Shown here: positions 7,810 through 17,552 of the stretch, one piece after another
Position numbering within the stretch: position 1 is the stretch's first letter
Layout: each line of letters begins with the position of its first letter
Assembly: GCA_000424365.1 (NCBI GenBank)
Contig: AUJT01000028.1
Location: 1-50,314, forward strand
Origin: Lachnospiraceae bacterium NK4A144
GTDB taxonomy: Bacteria; Bacillota; Clostridia; Lachnospirales; Lachnospiraceae
Direction of reading: 5' to 3'
Length of the DNA stretch: 50,314 bases
Notes under the pieces: generated by a model
The model's input: only the letters and a program-made list of their open reading frames with translations
What the model was told of the DNA's origin: nothing
Databases searched by the model: none
Program-made: the position numbers and the translations under genes

Positions 7810-7815
7810 TATAAT
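7810..7815 (+). promoter_or_regulatory. -10 box of the sensor kinase promoter
   Basis: TATAAT lies 63 nt before the kinase start and after a terminator. The matching -35 is weak. Confidence 0.45.
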
Positions 7816-7877
7816 AGAAAGAACAATTATAATGGCATCATGGGAAAATATGACATCGGTTTGGGGTTGATCCGGGG

Positions 7878-9701
7878 ATGAATAAAGTAAAATGGACAAT
7901 GCGACAGGCAATATTGGCGTTGGTTATTGGATGTACGGTCTTTGCGGTGATCGCACTGACCTTTGCATTTGAAGTTACATCAAGAGAACAGATCAGAAGA
8001 GAAAGCCTGTTGAATAATGACGAGACACTTCAGCGCATGGAAACAGAGCTTAATTCCTATATTCATGGATTAACCGGAAAAATGCAGACCATATATACCG
8101 AGACGGATATGACGTATGCTATGAGGCATCCGTCGGTAGACCGTAGAAATCTGCTGGAGTATTACTGGAAAGCATGGAATCTTTCGGAAAAGAGATTTAC
8201 ATCAGATGATCAGCTCCTTGCCATGTATATCTATGATAATGAGGATCATCTGATAAGTTCGTGGAGAAAGCAGCCTTACAAGTATCCGCATGACCTGTAT
8301 GACACAGAAATATATGTGAATATATCTCACTTAAGGAGATATCTGAGATCGGATGATAATTCAGTCATGCTTTCCGGGTACCACAATGAGGCAGCAGATC
8401 AGGATGTGATTCGATTTGGCTTAAAACTCCATACTTATGACGACAGGCGGGATAAGTTTGGATATCTTATCTGCGATTTCAGTAGCCAGAATATTTCGGA
8501 GATAATGAATAAATACATATCTTCCAGAGATGTTTATGCATGGCTGCAGCCCATGGGGGACGCGTCTATAGCGCAGGTTGGAAATACAACAAAGGAAGAA
8601 AGCAGGATTTTTTCTGAGCTTACAAGAAGCGTAGCAATTGCGGAAGATGAGTTACCGGAGTATGGGGATGAATATGGTTCCTTCTATCTGAATCATCGTT
8701 CATCCGGTAAATATAATCTTCACATTTTGATGCTGACACCACAGTCACTGATGCTCGAAACGCAGAATACCCTGGTAAGGATGCTGATAGTGATAGCGAT
8801 CATAATGCTGATCGTAACGCTGCTTCTTGGGGTTCTGATATCAAGGTTTATATACAGACCGGTTGAAAACTTAAGTAATACTATCATCCGCATAAAAAAC
8901 GGTGATACGGATATAAGAGCAAAAACTGACGGATGGTGCGAAGAACTAAGAGTCATGGGGGATGAGTTTAATGAGATGCTTGACCGCATACAGAAGATGG
9001 TAGAGGAAGAATATGAAGCAAAGGTGCTGATGGAGAGAACACAGTACAAGGCGCTTCAGGCGCAGATAAATCCGCATTTTTTGTATAACACACTCGATAC
9101 CATGAGCGGAATAGCGGTATCTCAGGAATGTACGCTTGTCAGCGGATTATGCCAGTCTTTGTCGGCGATTTTCCGCTATAGTCTTGATATTTCCGAGACA
9201 CAGTCCACGCTTCAGCAGGAAATGGCACATGTCCGGAATTATCTCTATGTTATGGATGTACGAAATGGAAACTCGGTTAAATACACCTATCAGATAGATT
9301 CAGACACATTGCAGGACAATATTCCGAGGATCACACTGCAGCCTATTGTGGAAAATGCGCTGCAGCATGGATTACGGAGGACGCGGAGAAAAGATAAGGA
9401 ACTCATCATCAGGGCAAGACATGAAAGCGGCGAGCTGGTGATCACCGTAGAGGATAACGGTGTAGGAATGAATGCTGATGCCATGAATGAGCAGCTTGAA
9501 AAGGCTGATATGGGCAGGATAGAAATGGGTAGATCTATAGGTGTTCTGAACGTAAATGCCAGGATAAAGAGTGTTTACGGGAGAGAGTACGGTATTCATT
9601 TTGAAAGTGAAGAAGGTAAAGGAACAAGAGCAGTGATATTACTGCCGGTATTAAAGGAGGAGGTGGAAGATGAGCGCGAAGTACAGAGTGCTATCGGCTG
9701 A
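7878..9701 (+). CDS. YesM-type sensor histidine kinase
   Basis: A 607-aa membrane kinase. Membrane segment 1 spans about residues 10-31, an extracellular sensor about 32-298, and membrane segment 2 about 299-324. A HAMP region follows to about 375. The His-kinase motif QAQINPHFLYNTLD has the likely phosphorylated His at 400, and the ATP-binding part has PIVENALQHGL and VEDNGVGM. This is the layout of the YesM/LytS group, which usually senses sugars or their binding proteins. The end overlaps the response regulator by 32 nt, so the two are co-translated. The downstream sugar ABC genes are the likely target. Confidence 0.93.
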   Translation: MNKVKWTMRQAILALVIGCTVFAVIALTFAFEVTSREQIRRESLLNNDETLQRMETELNSYIHGLTGKMQTIYTETDMTYAMRHPSVDRRNLLEYYWKAWNLSEKRFTSDDQLLAMYIYDNEDHLISSWRKQPYKYPHDLYDTEIYVNISHLRRYLRSDDNSVMLSGYHNEAADQDVIRFGLKLHTYDDRRDKFGYLICDFSSQNISEIMNKYISSRDVYAWLQPMGDASIAQVGNTTKEESRIFSELTRSVAIAEDELPEYGDEYGSFYLNHRSSGKYNLHILMLTPQSLMLETQNTLVRMLIVIAIIMLIVTLLLGVLISRFIYRPVENLSNTIIRIKNGDTDIRAKTDGWCEELRVMGDEFNEMLDRIQKMVEEEYEAKVLMERTQYKALQAQINPHFLYNTLDTMSGIAVSQECTLVSGLCQSLSAIFRYSLDISETQSTLQQEMAHVRNYLYVMDVRNGNSVKYTYQIDSDTLQDNIPRITLQPIVENALQHGLRRTRRKDKELIIRARHESGELVITVEDNGVGMNADAMNEQLEKADMGRIEMGRSIGVLNVNARIKSVYGREYGIHFESEEGKGTRAVILLPVLKEEVEDEREVQSAIG

Positions 9702-11274
9702 TGATGAATTTTGGAGCAGGGAAAATATCAGACAGATGCTTCATTGGGAGGATTACTCGATAGATTTTCTGGAGCCGGCCTGTGACGGTGAGGAGGTTTT
9801 GGAGAGGATTCCGGAGGAAAAACCGGATATAGTTATAACAGATATAAATATGCCGTTTTTAAGCGGTCTTGAACTGTTGAACCGGATACATAAGGAGTAT
9901 CCGGAAATAATAACCATTGCGGTAAGCGGATATGATGATTTTCAGAAGGTAAAGGGTGTTTTTATCTCGGGGGGTATAGATTATCTGTTAAAACCGGTAG
10001 GGCGTGAGCAGTTAGTAGACACGCTCAGTAAAGCGATAAAAATGCTGGAAGAAAGAGAAGAAGCTAAAGCTGCCCGTGAAGACAGCAGACTTAAGGAAAA
10101 CTATATTTCATCATTTTTAGAAGATGACGAGTTTTCTTCGCTTTTAAGCGGGAAATTGTACAGACCCGGAAAAGAATCACATATTCCTTCGACAAGTGTA
10201 TTTTCGGAAATATCAACTTTGCTCATAAAGTTTCACGATGTTGAAATTCTGAAGCAGAGTTATCAAAAAGATATGCTGAAGATGTCCTATTCCTTAAAGG
10301 CAAAATTAAGGGAAATTATCGGGGATGATCGTACTATCGTTTTTAACTATAAAGATAAGGTGAACGAATTTATAGTCGAGTTAAATGCGACACCGGCGAG
10401 ACTCCGCTTTATTGCAGATAAAATACTGGAGGCTTTTCCTATAGACGAACAGGGACCGATAACGGTGGTTATTCATGATCAGTCCAGTTCACTTGATGAT
10501 ATAGCTGCGGTTTACAGGGAAATGATAGCAGAACTCGTTACCAGACCATTTGGGAGAGAGCATTGTATTGTGTCCTGCTCAAATGAAAAGAAAAAAACAG
10601 GACTTCAGGAAAGGTACACGGATCGGATCGAAGCATTGCTTTTGGAGTGTCTTTGCGATAAAGATACCGAACAGGCTCAAAATGTCATAATGGAGATGGC
10701 AGGACTGCAGAAATGTGACAGCAGCGGCTGGAGTCTTTTTGAAGTAACGCAGTTTACTACCGGTGTGATGAATACCATAGCGGATACTGACCGAAGGAAT
10801 GACGGTCGTGCCTATGAAGAAGTACTGGATGCAGTTAATTACGGACTCCGGACTCTTAATAAGGACATCATTCTTAATAATATCAAGGTGGCGCTCAGAG
10901 TGGCAGCGGGACCGAAGCCGACAGAGGATAATTCCATAGGAGATCAGGTGGAAAGTGTACGTGCGTTTATAGAGGAGCACTACATGGATCATTTATCGCT
11001 GTCAGAGCTTGCGGAGCAGTTCTATGTGGAACCGAGTTATCTTTCTAAAAAGTTTTCAAAGGAATATAACGAAACGATAACTGCATATATAACAAGATGC
11101 AGGATGGATCAGGCAAAGGAACTGATGATGGATGAGAAAAATAAGCTGGAAGTGATCTCCTTCAAGGTCGGTTACGATGACTATAACTATTTTAGTCGGG
11201 TATTTCGCAGGATAGAGGGAGTTAGTCCCAGCGAATACAGGAAGCGACAAAAAAGTGATAGTGCCTTTTTCTAA
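9670..11274 (+). CDS. YesN-type response regulator with AraC DNA-binding domain
   Basis: A 534-aa protein. The receiver domain covers about residues 1-125 with the phosphoacceptor Asp58 in IVITDINMP and the Lys of LLKPVG. A long middle region of unknown fold follows, and a C-terminal AraC double helix-turn-helix (about 430-530, ending ISFKVGYDDYNYFSRVFRRIEGVSPSEYR in pattern). It is translated from GGAGGAGG inside the end of the kinase gene. A terminator follows at 11312, so the ABC genes beyond probably have their own, regulator-dependent promoter. Confidence 0.94.
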   Translation: MSAKYRVLSADDEFWSRENIRQMLHWEDYSIDFLEPACDGEEVLERIPEEKPDIVITDINMPFLSGLELLNRIHKEYPEIITIAVSGYDDFQKVKGVFISGGIDYLLKPVGREQLVDTLSKAIKMLEEREEAKAAREDSRLKENYISSFLEDDEFSSLLSGKLYRPGKESHIPSTSVFSEISTLLIKFHDVEILKQSYQKDMLKMSYSLKAKLREIIGDDRTIVFNYKDKVNEFIVELNATPARLRFIADKILEAFPIDEQGPITVVIHDQSSSLDDIAAVYREMIAELVTRPFGREHCIVSCSNEKKKTGLQERYTDRIEALLLECLCDKDTEQAQNVIMEMAGLQKCDSSGWSLFEVTQFTTGVMNTIADTDRRNDGRAYEEVLDAVNYGLRTLNKDIILNNIKVALRVAAGPKPTEDNSIGDQVESVRAFIEEHYMDHLSLSELAEQFYVEPSYLSKKFSKEYNETITAYITRCRMDQAKELMMDEKNKLEVISFKVGYDDYNYFSRVFRRIEGVSPSEYRKRQKSDSAFF

Positions 11275-11311
11275 ATTGTGCTAATAGTCGCACATAACAA
11301 ATTGTTAAAAT

Positions 11312-11352
11312 AGCTCTATGAACAGGATAAAGCCTGCTCATGGAGCTTTTTT
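11312..11352 (+). terminator. Intrinsic terminator after the two-component operon
   Basis: AGCTCTATGA pairs with TCATGGAGCT (one G-U), with an inner CAGG/CCTG, followed by six T. It separates the two-component genes from the lipoprotein and ABC genes, though read-through is possible. Confidence 0.8.
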
Positions 11353-11380
11353 GATAAAAACCTAAGGAGGTTGCATATGG

Positions 11381-11833
11381 ATGGTCTATGGTAAAAAAAT
11401 TGCAGCAAGGCTGACTGCCATAAGTGTAGCGGCAATGCTCATATTTACCGGATGCGGGGAAACAAAACAGGCATCTATAAATACGGAAGACGGGATAACA
11501 AATATCCTGGACTATGTGACAGTAGAGTTTGATGGCAAAAATGGTGAAGGCACAGCATTTGTAAATGTAGATTATGACGGTCTGGAAACAGAAATGGTTG
11601 GTGGAGAAGAAAAGATAAAAGAACTTGATGACATGAGTGATCTTTCAAGACTTACTAAGTACATCAACGCAGTTTCATCTATTTCTTTAAGTATTGACCA
11701 AAACAAAGAACTCTCAAATGGAGATCAGGTAACTGTGACGGTTTCTTATGATAACACTGCGGCAGAATCAGCCGGTGTAACGTTTGGGGATGAAGAAAGC
11801 CGGACATTTGAAGTAAAGGGGCTTAAGGGGTAA
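11381..11833 (+). CDS. Small lipoprotein of unknown function
   Basis: A 150-aa secreted lipoprotein. The signal peptide ends in the lipobox IFTGC (Cys about residue 25). The mature part is acidic, with VTVEFDGKNGEGTAFVNVDY and QVTVTVSYDN patterns that suggest one or two small beta-sandwich (Ig-like or YkwD-unrelated) folds. AAGGAGG lies upstream. It sits between the sensor genes and the sugar-binding protein, so it may belong to the uptake system or to sensing. That role is inference. Confidence 0.75.
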   Translation: MVYGKKIAARLTAISVAAMLIFTGCGETKQASINTEDGITNILDYVTVEFDGKNGEGTAFVNVDYDGLETEMVGGEEKIKELDDMSDLSRLTKYINAVSSISLSIDQNKELSNGDQVTVTVSYDNTAAESAGVTFGDEESRTFEVKGLKG

Positions 11834-11923
11834 GTAAAGGATGCGTGGTTTCAGACCGTATCCGCGGATGGCACGGAACGGTTTAACATATTTTTCTTAT
11901 TTCTAAAGGAGGGTACCAGATTT

Positions 11924-13096
11924 ATGAAAAAGCAAATGAAGAAAGTGGGAGCACTGCTTTTAGCAGGAATGATGGCTACATCATCACTCGTAGGATGCGG
12001 CGCTGCAGCAAAGTCAGGTTCTGATGGAGCAGCTGCAGGCGGCGGATCAGGTGATGTAAAGATCGGTGTTTCTATCTGGAGTTCCACAGACGTACTTGGA
12101 AGCCAGTGTAAGAAGATTGTTGATAAGGCAGCTAAGGCTGTAGGCGCTGAAGTTCAGTACGTTGACCAGGGGCACGTATCAGAGCAGGTTACAGCATCTG
12201 TTGAGCAGCTCTGTGCAGCAGGATGTAAGGGAATCATCATCTGCAACTCAGCTGATTCTGAAATGACAAGTGCTATCAACACTTGTACAGAAAACGGTGT
12301 TTATATCGCACAGTTCTTCCGTATCATTTCAGAGGAGAACAGTCCTGAAGTATATAAGACAGCCTGCAACTCCAAGTATTATGTAGGTGCAGTTCATGAG
12401 GATGAGGTTACAAACGGCTATACACTTGTAAATCTTCTTCTTGAAAAAGGTGACAGAAATATCGGTCTCGAGGCATGGACCGTTGGTGATGCTACATTCC
12501 AGCTTAGATGGCAGGGATATCAGCAGGCGATCGAAGAGTGGAATTCTGCTCATCCCGATGATCAGGCAACACTTACTGAGCCCGTTTACGCTAATACATC
12601 TTCCGAAGAAGGTGCTGCAGCAGCTATGTCACTTTACAACTCCAATCCCGGAATGGATGCCCTGATCGTAGCAGGCGGCGGTGGAGATCCGCTGGTAGGT
12701 TCTATCGGTGCATATGCAAATGAAGGTCTTACAGGTAAGATCGACGTTGTATCCACAGACTTCCTTGATGACCTTGCTGAGCAGTTAAAGAGCGGCGGAA
12801 TGTTTGCTGAGTCCGGCGGACACTTCTGTGATCCTCTTTTCGCATTCCTCCTTGTTTACAACGCAGTTAAGGGTAACTACGTAAAGGATGAAGGAACATT
12901 TGGTTATGAGATCCTCTTCCCGTATCTGTATGTATCATCTCCTGATGACTATGCAAATTACGAGAAGTATTTCGTAAAGGACGATCCTTATACAGATGAA
13001 GAGATCGCAGCTATGGCAGCATATAGCTTTGATGACCTGAATAAGGCAGCTTCAAATCTTTCTATCGACGATGTTATCTCTCGTCACAGCAACTAA
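11924..13096 (+). CDS. Sugar ABC transporter substrate-binding lipoprotein
   Basis: A 390-aa binding protein anchored by a lipobox (SLVGC, Cys about residue 25) after a signal peptide, then an Ala/Gly/Ser linker. The mature part has the periplasmic sugar-binding fold of the ribose/galactose type (Peripla_BP_4), starting KIGVSIWSSTDVLGS and including VTASVEQLCAAGCKGIIICN. It delivers its ligand, probably a sugar, to the two permeases encoded next. AAAGGAGGGT lies upstream. A hairpin in the 87-nt gap downstream may raise its expression above that of the permeases. Confidence 0.92.
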   Translation: MKKQMKKVGALLLAGMMATSSLVGCGAAAKSGSDGAAAGGGSGDVKIGVSIWSSTDVLGSQCKKIVDKAAKAVGAEVQYVDQGHVSEQVTASVEQLCAAGCKGIIICNSADSEMTSAINTCTENGVYIAQFFRIISEENSPEVYKTACNSKYYVGAVHEDEVTNGYTLVNLLLEKGDRNIGLEAWTVGDATFQLRWQGYQQAIEEWNSAHPDDQATLTEPVYANTSSEEGAAAAMSLYNSNPGMDALIVAGGGGDPLVGSIGAYANEGLTGKIDVVSTDFLDDLAEQLKSGGMFAESGGHFCDPLFAFLLVYNAVKGNYVKDEGTFGYEILFPYLYVSSPDDYANYEKYFVKDDPYTDEEIAAMAAYSFDDLNKAASNLSIDDVISRHSN

Positions 13097-13119
13097 GATC
13101 ATTTTGTATTAACTTGGAT

Positions 13120-13154
13120 ATGCCGTATTTCCTGCCATCCAGGGGATACGGCAT
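13120..13154 (+). terminator. Intra-operon hairpin after the binding-protein gene
   Basis: ATGCCGTAT pairs perfectly with ATACGGCAT across a 17-nt loop, with only a weak T-run. Such hairpins between a binding protein and permease genes often stabilise or attenuate the mRNA; that role here is inference. Confidence 0.6.
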
Positions 13155-13183
13155 TTACTTTCAGCTCTTGCGGGAGGAGTTTT

Positions 13184-14131
13184 ATGACGAAATTTCAGAA
13201 ATTCAGGCAGAGCCATTGGTATGGACTATTGATACTGGTTCTGATCGCATTTGTATTTTGGGCTTTTTTCAAGGCTCTGGCACCTCAGACATTTGGTGAT
13301 CTTGATAAATTACAGACTTATCTGAAGACCGCTCTTTATTATGCAGTAGGCGGCTGCGGACTTTACTTTATCTGTGTAATGGGTCCTTTTGATATGAGTG
13401 TAGGCGCAAACATCGTGCTTTCGTCGGTGCTTGCAGTAAATATGAGCGAACGTTTCGGTTATGCAGGACTGCTTATTGCTCCTATGTTAAGCGGAGCTCT
13501 GGTAGGTCTCTTAAACGGACTTGTATATATTAAGCTTAGAATTTCATCACTTATCGTAACTGCCGGACTTTCTCTGGTGTACGAGGCTTTATCTATTTAC
13601 GCGACAAATGGTAAGGAAGCAATCCTTGCAGCAAACTACAGAGCTTTCGGTGATTATCCGGGAAACCTGATACTTGCTCTCATGGCTTTCTTCCTCTGCG
13701 GTTTTATCCTTAAATATACAAAAATCGGTACATACACTTACGCTATCGGCTCGAATGAAGTCGTAGCGAAAAACATGGGTGTAGATGTAGATATGTATAA
13801 AGTTGTTGCATTTGTGCTCTGCGGTTTCTTCGTAGGTGTTGAAGCTGTTCTTACTATTTCCTACGGAACATCAATGACAAGTGCATCAAATCTGGCATCC
13901 ATGAGCCGAAATTTCCCGCCTCTTATGGGAACATTTTTTGGTCTGGCTTTTAAGAAGTATGGACATCCGGTAATCGCAATTGTTATTGGAGAATTTATTA
14001 TCCAGCTTCTTTTCCAGGGATTTGTAGCACTTGGCGCACCGACCACTGTACAAAATATTGTAACCGGTATCGTGCTTCTGGCGATCGTTACCATGACTAT
14101 CAAGCCTGTTAAGGGTGCAGTTGTAAAGTAA
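13184..14131 (+). CDS. Sugar ABC transporter permease (RbsC/MglC-like), first
   Basis: A 315-aa integral membrane protein with about 8-10 hydrophobic segments. The family pattern of BPD_transp_2 is clear (VMGPFDMSVGANIVLSSVLA and YAIGSNEVVAKNMGVDVDMYK, the latter matching the GGNEEAARLSGI region of ribose permeases). It pairs with the second permease at 15654 to form the membrane channel. The start follows GGGAGGAG. It is 13 nt from the ATPase gene. Confidence 0.92.
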   Translation: MTKFQKFRQSHWYGLLILVLIAFVFWAFFKALAPQTFGDLDKLQTYLKTALYYAVGGCGLYFICVMGPFDMSVGANIVLSSVLAVNMSERFGYAGLLIAPMLSGALVGLLNGLVYIKLRISSLIVTAGLSLVYEALSIYATNGKEAILAANYRAFGDYPGNLILALMAFFLCGFILKYTKIGTYTYAIGSNEVVAKNMGVDVDMYKVVAFVLCGFFVGVEAVLTISYGTSMTSASNLASMSRNFPPLMGTFFGLAFKKYGHPVIAIVIGEFIIQLLFQGFVALGAPTTVQNIVTGIVLLAIVTMTIKPVKGAVVK

Positions 14132-14144
14132 AGGGGGAATAGAC

Positions 14145-15641
14145 ATGAGTGAAGTATTACTACATGCCGAAGGTATTGATAAAAACTTCGGTGTAACACA
14201 TGCAGTTGACCATGTCACTCTCGACTTTTACAAAGGAGAGGTACATGCGCTCATAGGTGAAAATGGTTCCGGTAAATCAACATTTACATCCTGTCTCACA
14301 GGAATCTATCACAAAGACACCGGTACATTTACACTGAACGGAAAAGAGATCAACGCAAAGAATCAGGTAGATGGAAACTATCAGGGTGTTGCGATCATCG
14401 TTCAGGAGATTGGTACTCTGTCAGGCCTGACAGTTGCAGAAAATATCTTTCTCGGTAAAGAGAATGAATTTACGACATTTTGTGTGAAAAACACAAATGC
14501 CATGAATAAGAAAGCTCAGGAACTTCTGGATTCCTACGGCTTTAACTATATCAAGGCAACAGACATTATCGATAAATATAACTTTGAGGATAGAAAGCTT
14601 ATCGAGATCGTAAAGGCTACACACTTTAAGCCGCAGATCCTCGTAGTTGATGAGACTACTACAGCTCTTGGTGAGAAAGGTCGTAAAGAGCTCTTTAAGG
14701 TTATGAAGGAGACACGTGATGACGGCAGATGCGTGATCTTTATCTCGCATGATCTGGATGAGGTCATCGAGCAGTCTGATAACATCAGTGTTCTTCGAGA
14801 TGGAGTCCTGATCGACACGGTTAAGAGTGCTGAGGTTAATACGGATGATCTGAAAAAACTCATGGTTGGACGTGAGATGAGTAATAACTACTATCGTGCG
14901 GACTATGGTGAGAAGATCTCATCAGAGGTAGTGCTGAAGGGCGAACATCTGACAGTTCCAGGAGAGATACAGGACTTCAGCATCGAGCTTCATAAGGGCG
15001 AGATCATTGGTATTGGAGGACTTTCCGAGTGCGGTATGCATGAAGTAGGTAAGGCACTTTTCGGTGCATCCTATGATAGAGAAGGAAAGGTAACTCTTGC
15101 GGATGGCACTGAGATAAATGATATCAAGACTGCCATAGATCACAGCATAGCCTATGCATCAAAGGACAGAGACAATGAATCTCTTGTCATCAATGATACG
15201 ATCCAGGATAACATCGTTTTACCGTCCATTGAAAACTTAAAGAGAAATCATATCCTGCATGCAAAGGATGAGAAGGCATTTGCAGAGAAATTTGCAAAGC
15301 AGATGAGTACAAAGATGGAAGGTGTACATCAGTTTATGTCGGCACTTTCCGGTGGTAATAAGCAGAAAGTTGTACTTGCACGCTGGATTGGAAAAGATTC
15401 TGACATTATTATCCTCGATTCACCTACGCGTGGTATCGACGTAAAGGTAAAGGCAGATATTTATCAGATGATGGACCGCATGAGAAAGAACGGTAAGTCG
15501 ATCATCATGATTTCAGAAGAAATATCCGAGCTCCTTGGTATGGCTGACCGTATCATCATCATGAAGAACGGACGTCAGAGCGGAGAGTTTGAGAGATCTG
15601 AGGTTCTGAAGGATACAGACCTCATTGCAAAGATGGTATAA
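14145..15641 (+). CDS. Sugar ABC transporter ATP-binding protein, double domain (RbsA/MglA-like)
   Basis: A 498-aa protein with two fused nucleotide-binding domains. Domain 1 has an intact Walker A (GENGSGKST, about residues 39-47) and Walker B (ILVVDETTTAL), but where the signature LSxGQ should be it reads KYNFEDRKLIEI. Domain 2 has a degenerate Walker A region (GIGGLSECGMHEVGK) but an intact signature LSGGNKQKV and Walker B (IILDSPTRGID). The intact Walker A of one half and signature of the other can form one working ATP site; the second site should be inactive. It energises import through the flanking permeases. Confidence 0.93.
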   Translation: MSEVLLHAEGIDKNFGVTHAVDHVTLDFYKGEVHALIGENGSGKSTFTSCLTGIYHKDTGTFTLNGKEINAKNQVDGNYQGVAIIVQEIGTLSGLTVAENIFLGKENEFTTFCVKNTNAMNKKAQELLDSYGFNYIKATDIIDKYNFEDRKLIEIVKATHFKPQILVVDETTTALGEKGRKELFKVMKETRDDGRCVIFISHDLDEVIEQSDNISVLRDGVLIDTVKSAEVNTDDLKKLMVGREMSNNYYRADYGEKISSEVVLKGEHLTVPGEIQDFSIELHKGEIIGIGGLSECGMHEVGKALFGASYDREGKVTLADGTEINDIKTAIDHSIAYASKDRDNESLVINDTIQDNIVLPSIENLKRNHILHAKDEKAFAEKFAKQMSTKMEGVHQFMSALSGGNKQKVVLARWIGKDSDIIILDSPTRGIDVKVKADIYQMMDRMRKNGKSIIMISEEISELLGMADRIIIMKNGRQSGEFERSEVLKDTDLIAKMV

Positions 15642-15653
15642 GGGAGGCCGATT

Positions 15654-16607
15654 ATGGAAAACGAAAAAAAGCAGAGTGTTCCTTTCATGGAGCGGCCTAT
15701 CGTGAGAACTGTCATGCCCTTTGCGGGTTTTACATTTATTGTAGTTCTGTTTGCGATTCTTACAGGTGGTCAGCTTTATACAGCAGGTAACTTAAAGCTC
15801 CTTTTGTCTCAGTCGTATGTGCTTTTGATAGCATGTATAGGAGTGTTTATGGTAATGACAATGGGAGGTCTGGATTTCTCTCAGGGCTCCATGCTCGGCG
15901 TATGCTCGGTAGTTGTTTGTTACCTTTCAAATGTAAATATGCTCCTCGCAGTGATCTGTGGTGTACTGACAGGCGGAGTCATCGGTCTGATAAACGGATT
16001 TTTTAATGTTAAGCGTAAGATCACATCGTTCATCGTTACTATCTGTAATATGTATCTTTTCCGTGGTGTGGTTGCATATGCGACAACAAAGACTCCGGTG
16101 TATGGTGCATCAAATATTACAGCATATAACACGATTGGATTTAACCTGACTTTCACAGTTGTGATCTTTGTGATCGCATTTGCAGTTTTTCAGTATTCAG
16201 GTCTCGGAAACAGACTGAAGGCGATCGGTGCAGGTGAAACAGCAGCGAGATTTGCTGGTGTAAGAGTAGAGAGAACAAAGATGCTCGTATATATGGCAGC
16301 GGGTATGATCACGGGACTCGCAGCATTTATAAACAGTATCAAGGTTGGTTCTGTAACGTCCACAGCAGGAAATCAGCTGGAAACACAGATCATGATCGCA
16401 CTGGTTCTCGGAGGAATGCCGGTTAATGGCGGCGCAAAGGTAAAGTTCTACAACATTATCCTCGGAGCCATGACATACAAGATCCTCACAGCAGGACTCG
16501 TAATGCTCGGAATCGAGCCAAAGACTCAGCAGCTCATCATGGGTATCGTATTCCTGGTAATGGTAGCAGTATTCGCTGATAGAAAGACAGGAATGATAGT
16601 TAAGTAA
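15654..16607 (+). CDS. Sugar ABC transporter permease (RbsC/MglC-like), second
   Basis: A 317-aa multi-pass membrane protein of the BPD_transp_2 family, with MGGLDFSQGSMLGVCSVVVC and LKAIGAGETAARFAGVRVER. Two different permeases in one operon imply a heterodimeric channel rather than the RbsC homodimer. It begins 12 nt after the ATPase gene, behind GGGAGG, and is the last gene before a strong terminator. Confidence 0.92.
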   Translation: MENEKKQSVPFMERPIVRTVMPFAGFTFIVVLFAILTGGQLYTAGNLKLLLSQSYVLLIACIGVFMVMTMGGLDFSQGSMLGVCSVVVCYLSNVNMLLAVICGVLTGGVIGLINGFFNVKRKITSFIVTICNMYLFRGVVAYATTKTPVYGASNITAYNTIGFNLTFTVVIFVIAFAVFQYSGLGNRLKAIGAGETAARFAGVRVERTKMLVYMAAGMITGLAAFINSIKVGSVTSTAGNQLETQIMIALVLGGMPVNGGAKVKFYNIILGAMTYKILTAGLVMLGIEPKTQQLIMGIVFLVMVAVFADRKTGMIVK

Positions 16608-16633
16608 AAAGAGTTTGAAATTAAAATGCTATT

Positions 16634-16679
16634 AACCCACCCTCGAAGTTTGCTATTGGACTTCGGGGGTGGGTTTTTA
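16634..16679 (+). terminator. Intrinsic terminator of the sugar ABC operon
   Basis: AACCCACCCTCGAAGT pairs with ACTTCGGGGGTGGGTT (wobbles allowed), followed by five T. It lies 26 nt after the last permease. Confidence 0.9.
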
Positions 16680-16919
16680 TAAATCATTAGCTGTTCTTAA
16701 AAATAACTTAAGAAAATAACGGATGATTTTATGCTACGATAGTTAAGCAGTTATGAGATATTTATTGTGCCATAATCGCAGGATAGGAGTATATATCTTG
16801 GTTAAATGCCGGTTGAATATGCGATGTTTAAGAGATATGCTTTATCTATCATTTTTTATATGGCGGGTCAGAGTAGTATCTAAGGGAGATTAATTCGAAT
16901 ATGTCGATTTGGAGGGCAA
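16680..16919. other. Intergenic region without a gene
   Basis: A 240-bp AT-rich stretch between the ABC terminator and the first small membrane protein gene. It should hold that gene's promoter, but no clear -35/-10 pair stands out and no repeat is seen. Confidence 0.4.
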
Positions 16920-17480
16920 ATGAAGACACCGTTTATTTTTTTAAGTTTATTAATTGGTATGACAAATAGTCTGGGAGGTTTTATAAGTATTGTGCTATTA
17001 CTCATGAACTATATAGGGTTGTGGCACATGTTTGAAAAAGCCGGAGAAGATGGATGGAGATGTATTGTTCCGCTTTATAATGTATATATTATGGGAGAGA
17101 TATGTGGAAAGGAAAAACTTTCAAAGATTATAATAGCGATCGAGCTGATCATGATGATTGTTCTTCCGGTAGTGGTATATGAGTTTATCAGAACATCCAA
17201 TAATCTGTTTTTTAAGGATGATATGACATCAGCGGTGGCATTAGGGATTACGATTGGGGCACTGATAACATTCATATCTGTCGTTATCAAAAAAATTCTA
17301 AGGACCATGCTTGATTACTATATAATAAAGTCATACGGCGCGCCTACAGTATTTTTACTTTTGACTTTTTTCTTGCCGGCAATTGCATGGATGATACTGG
17401 GATTAAGTGAGAAGTATCCGTATCGCGGATTATATAATCCAAACTATGTGAATTCGTACTGGCGCACAGGAAAGGTATGA
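16920..17480 (+). CDS. Small multi-pass membrane protein, DUF5684-like
   Basis: A 186-aa protein with about four membrane segments. The pattern GLWHMFEKAGEDGWRCIVPLYNVYIMGEICGK followed by a closing segment ending WMILGLSEKYPYRG matches a family of small Firmicute membrane proteins (DUF5684 type, by memory), whose function is unknown; related N-terminal domains are fused to signal peptidases. Ribosome site GGAGGG lies upstream. It is a paralogue of the next gene, which shares the same conserved core but adds a repetitive tail. Confidence 0.8.
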   Translation: MKTPFIFLSLLIGMTNSLGGFISIVLLLMNYIGLWHMFEKAGEDGWRCIVPLYNVYIMGEICGKEKLSKIIIAIELIMMIVLPVVVYEFIRTSNNLFFKDDMTSAVALGITIGALITFISVVIKKILRTMLDYYIIKSYGAPTVFLLLTFFLPAIAWMILGLSEKYPYRGLYNPNYVNSYWRTGKV

Positions 17481-17552
17481 AAACGGGTGTCCGTCAACAT
17501 TTAGTCTGATTATCAACGTGTCAGTACACTAGAATTAATGGAGGAGAATATT

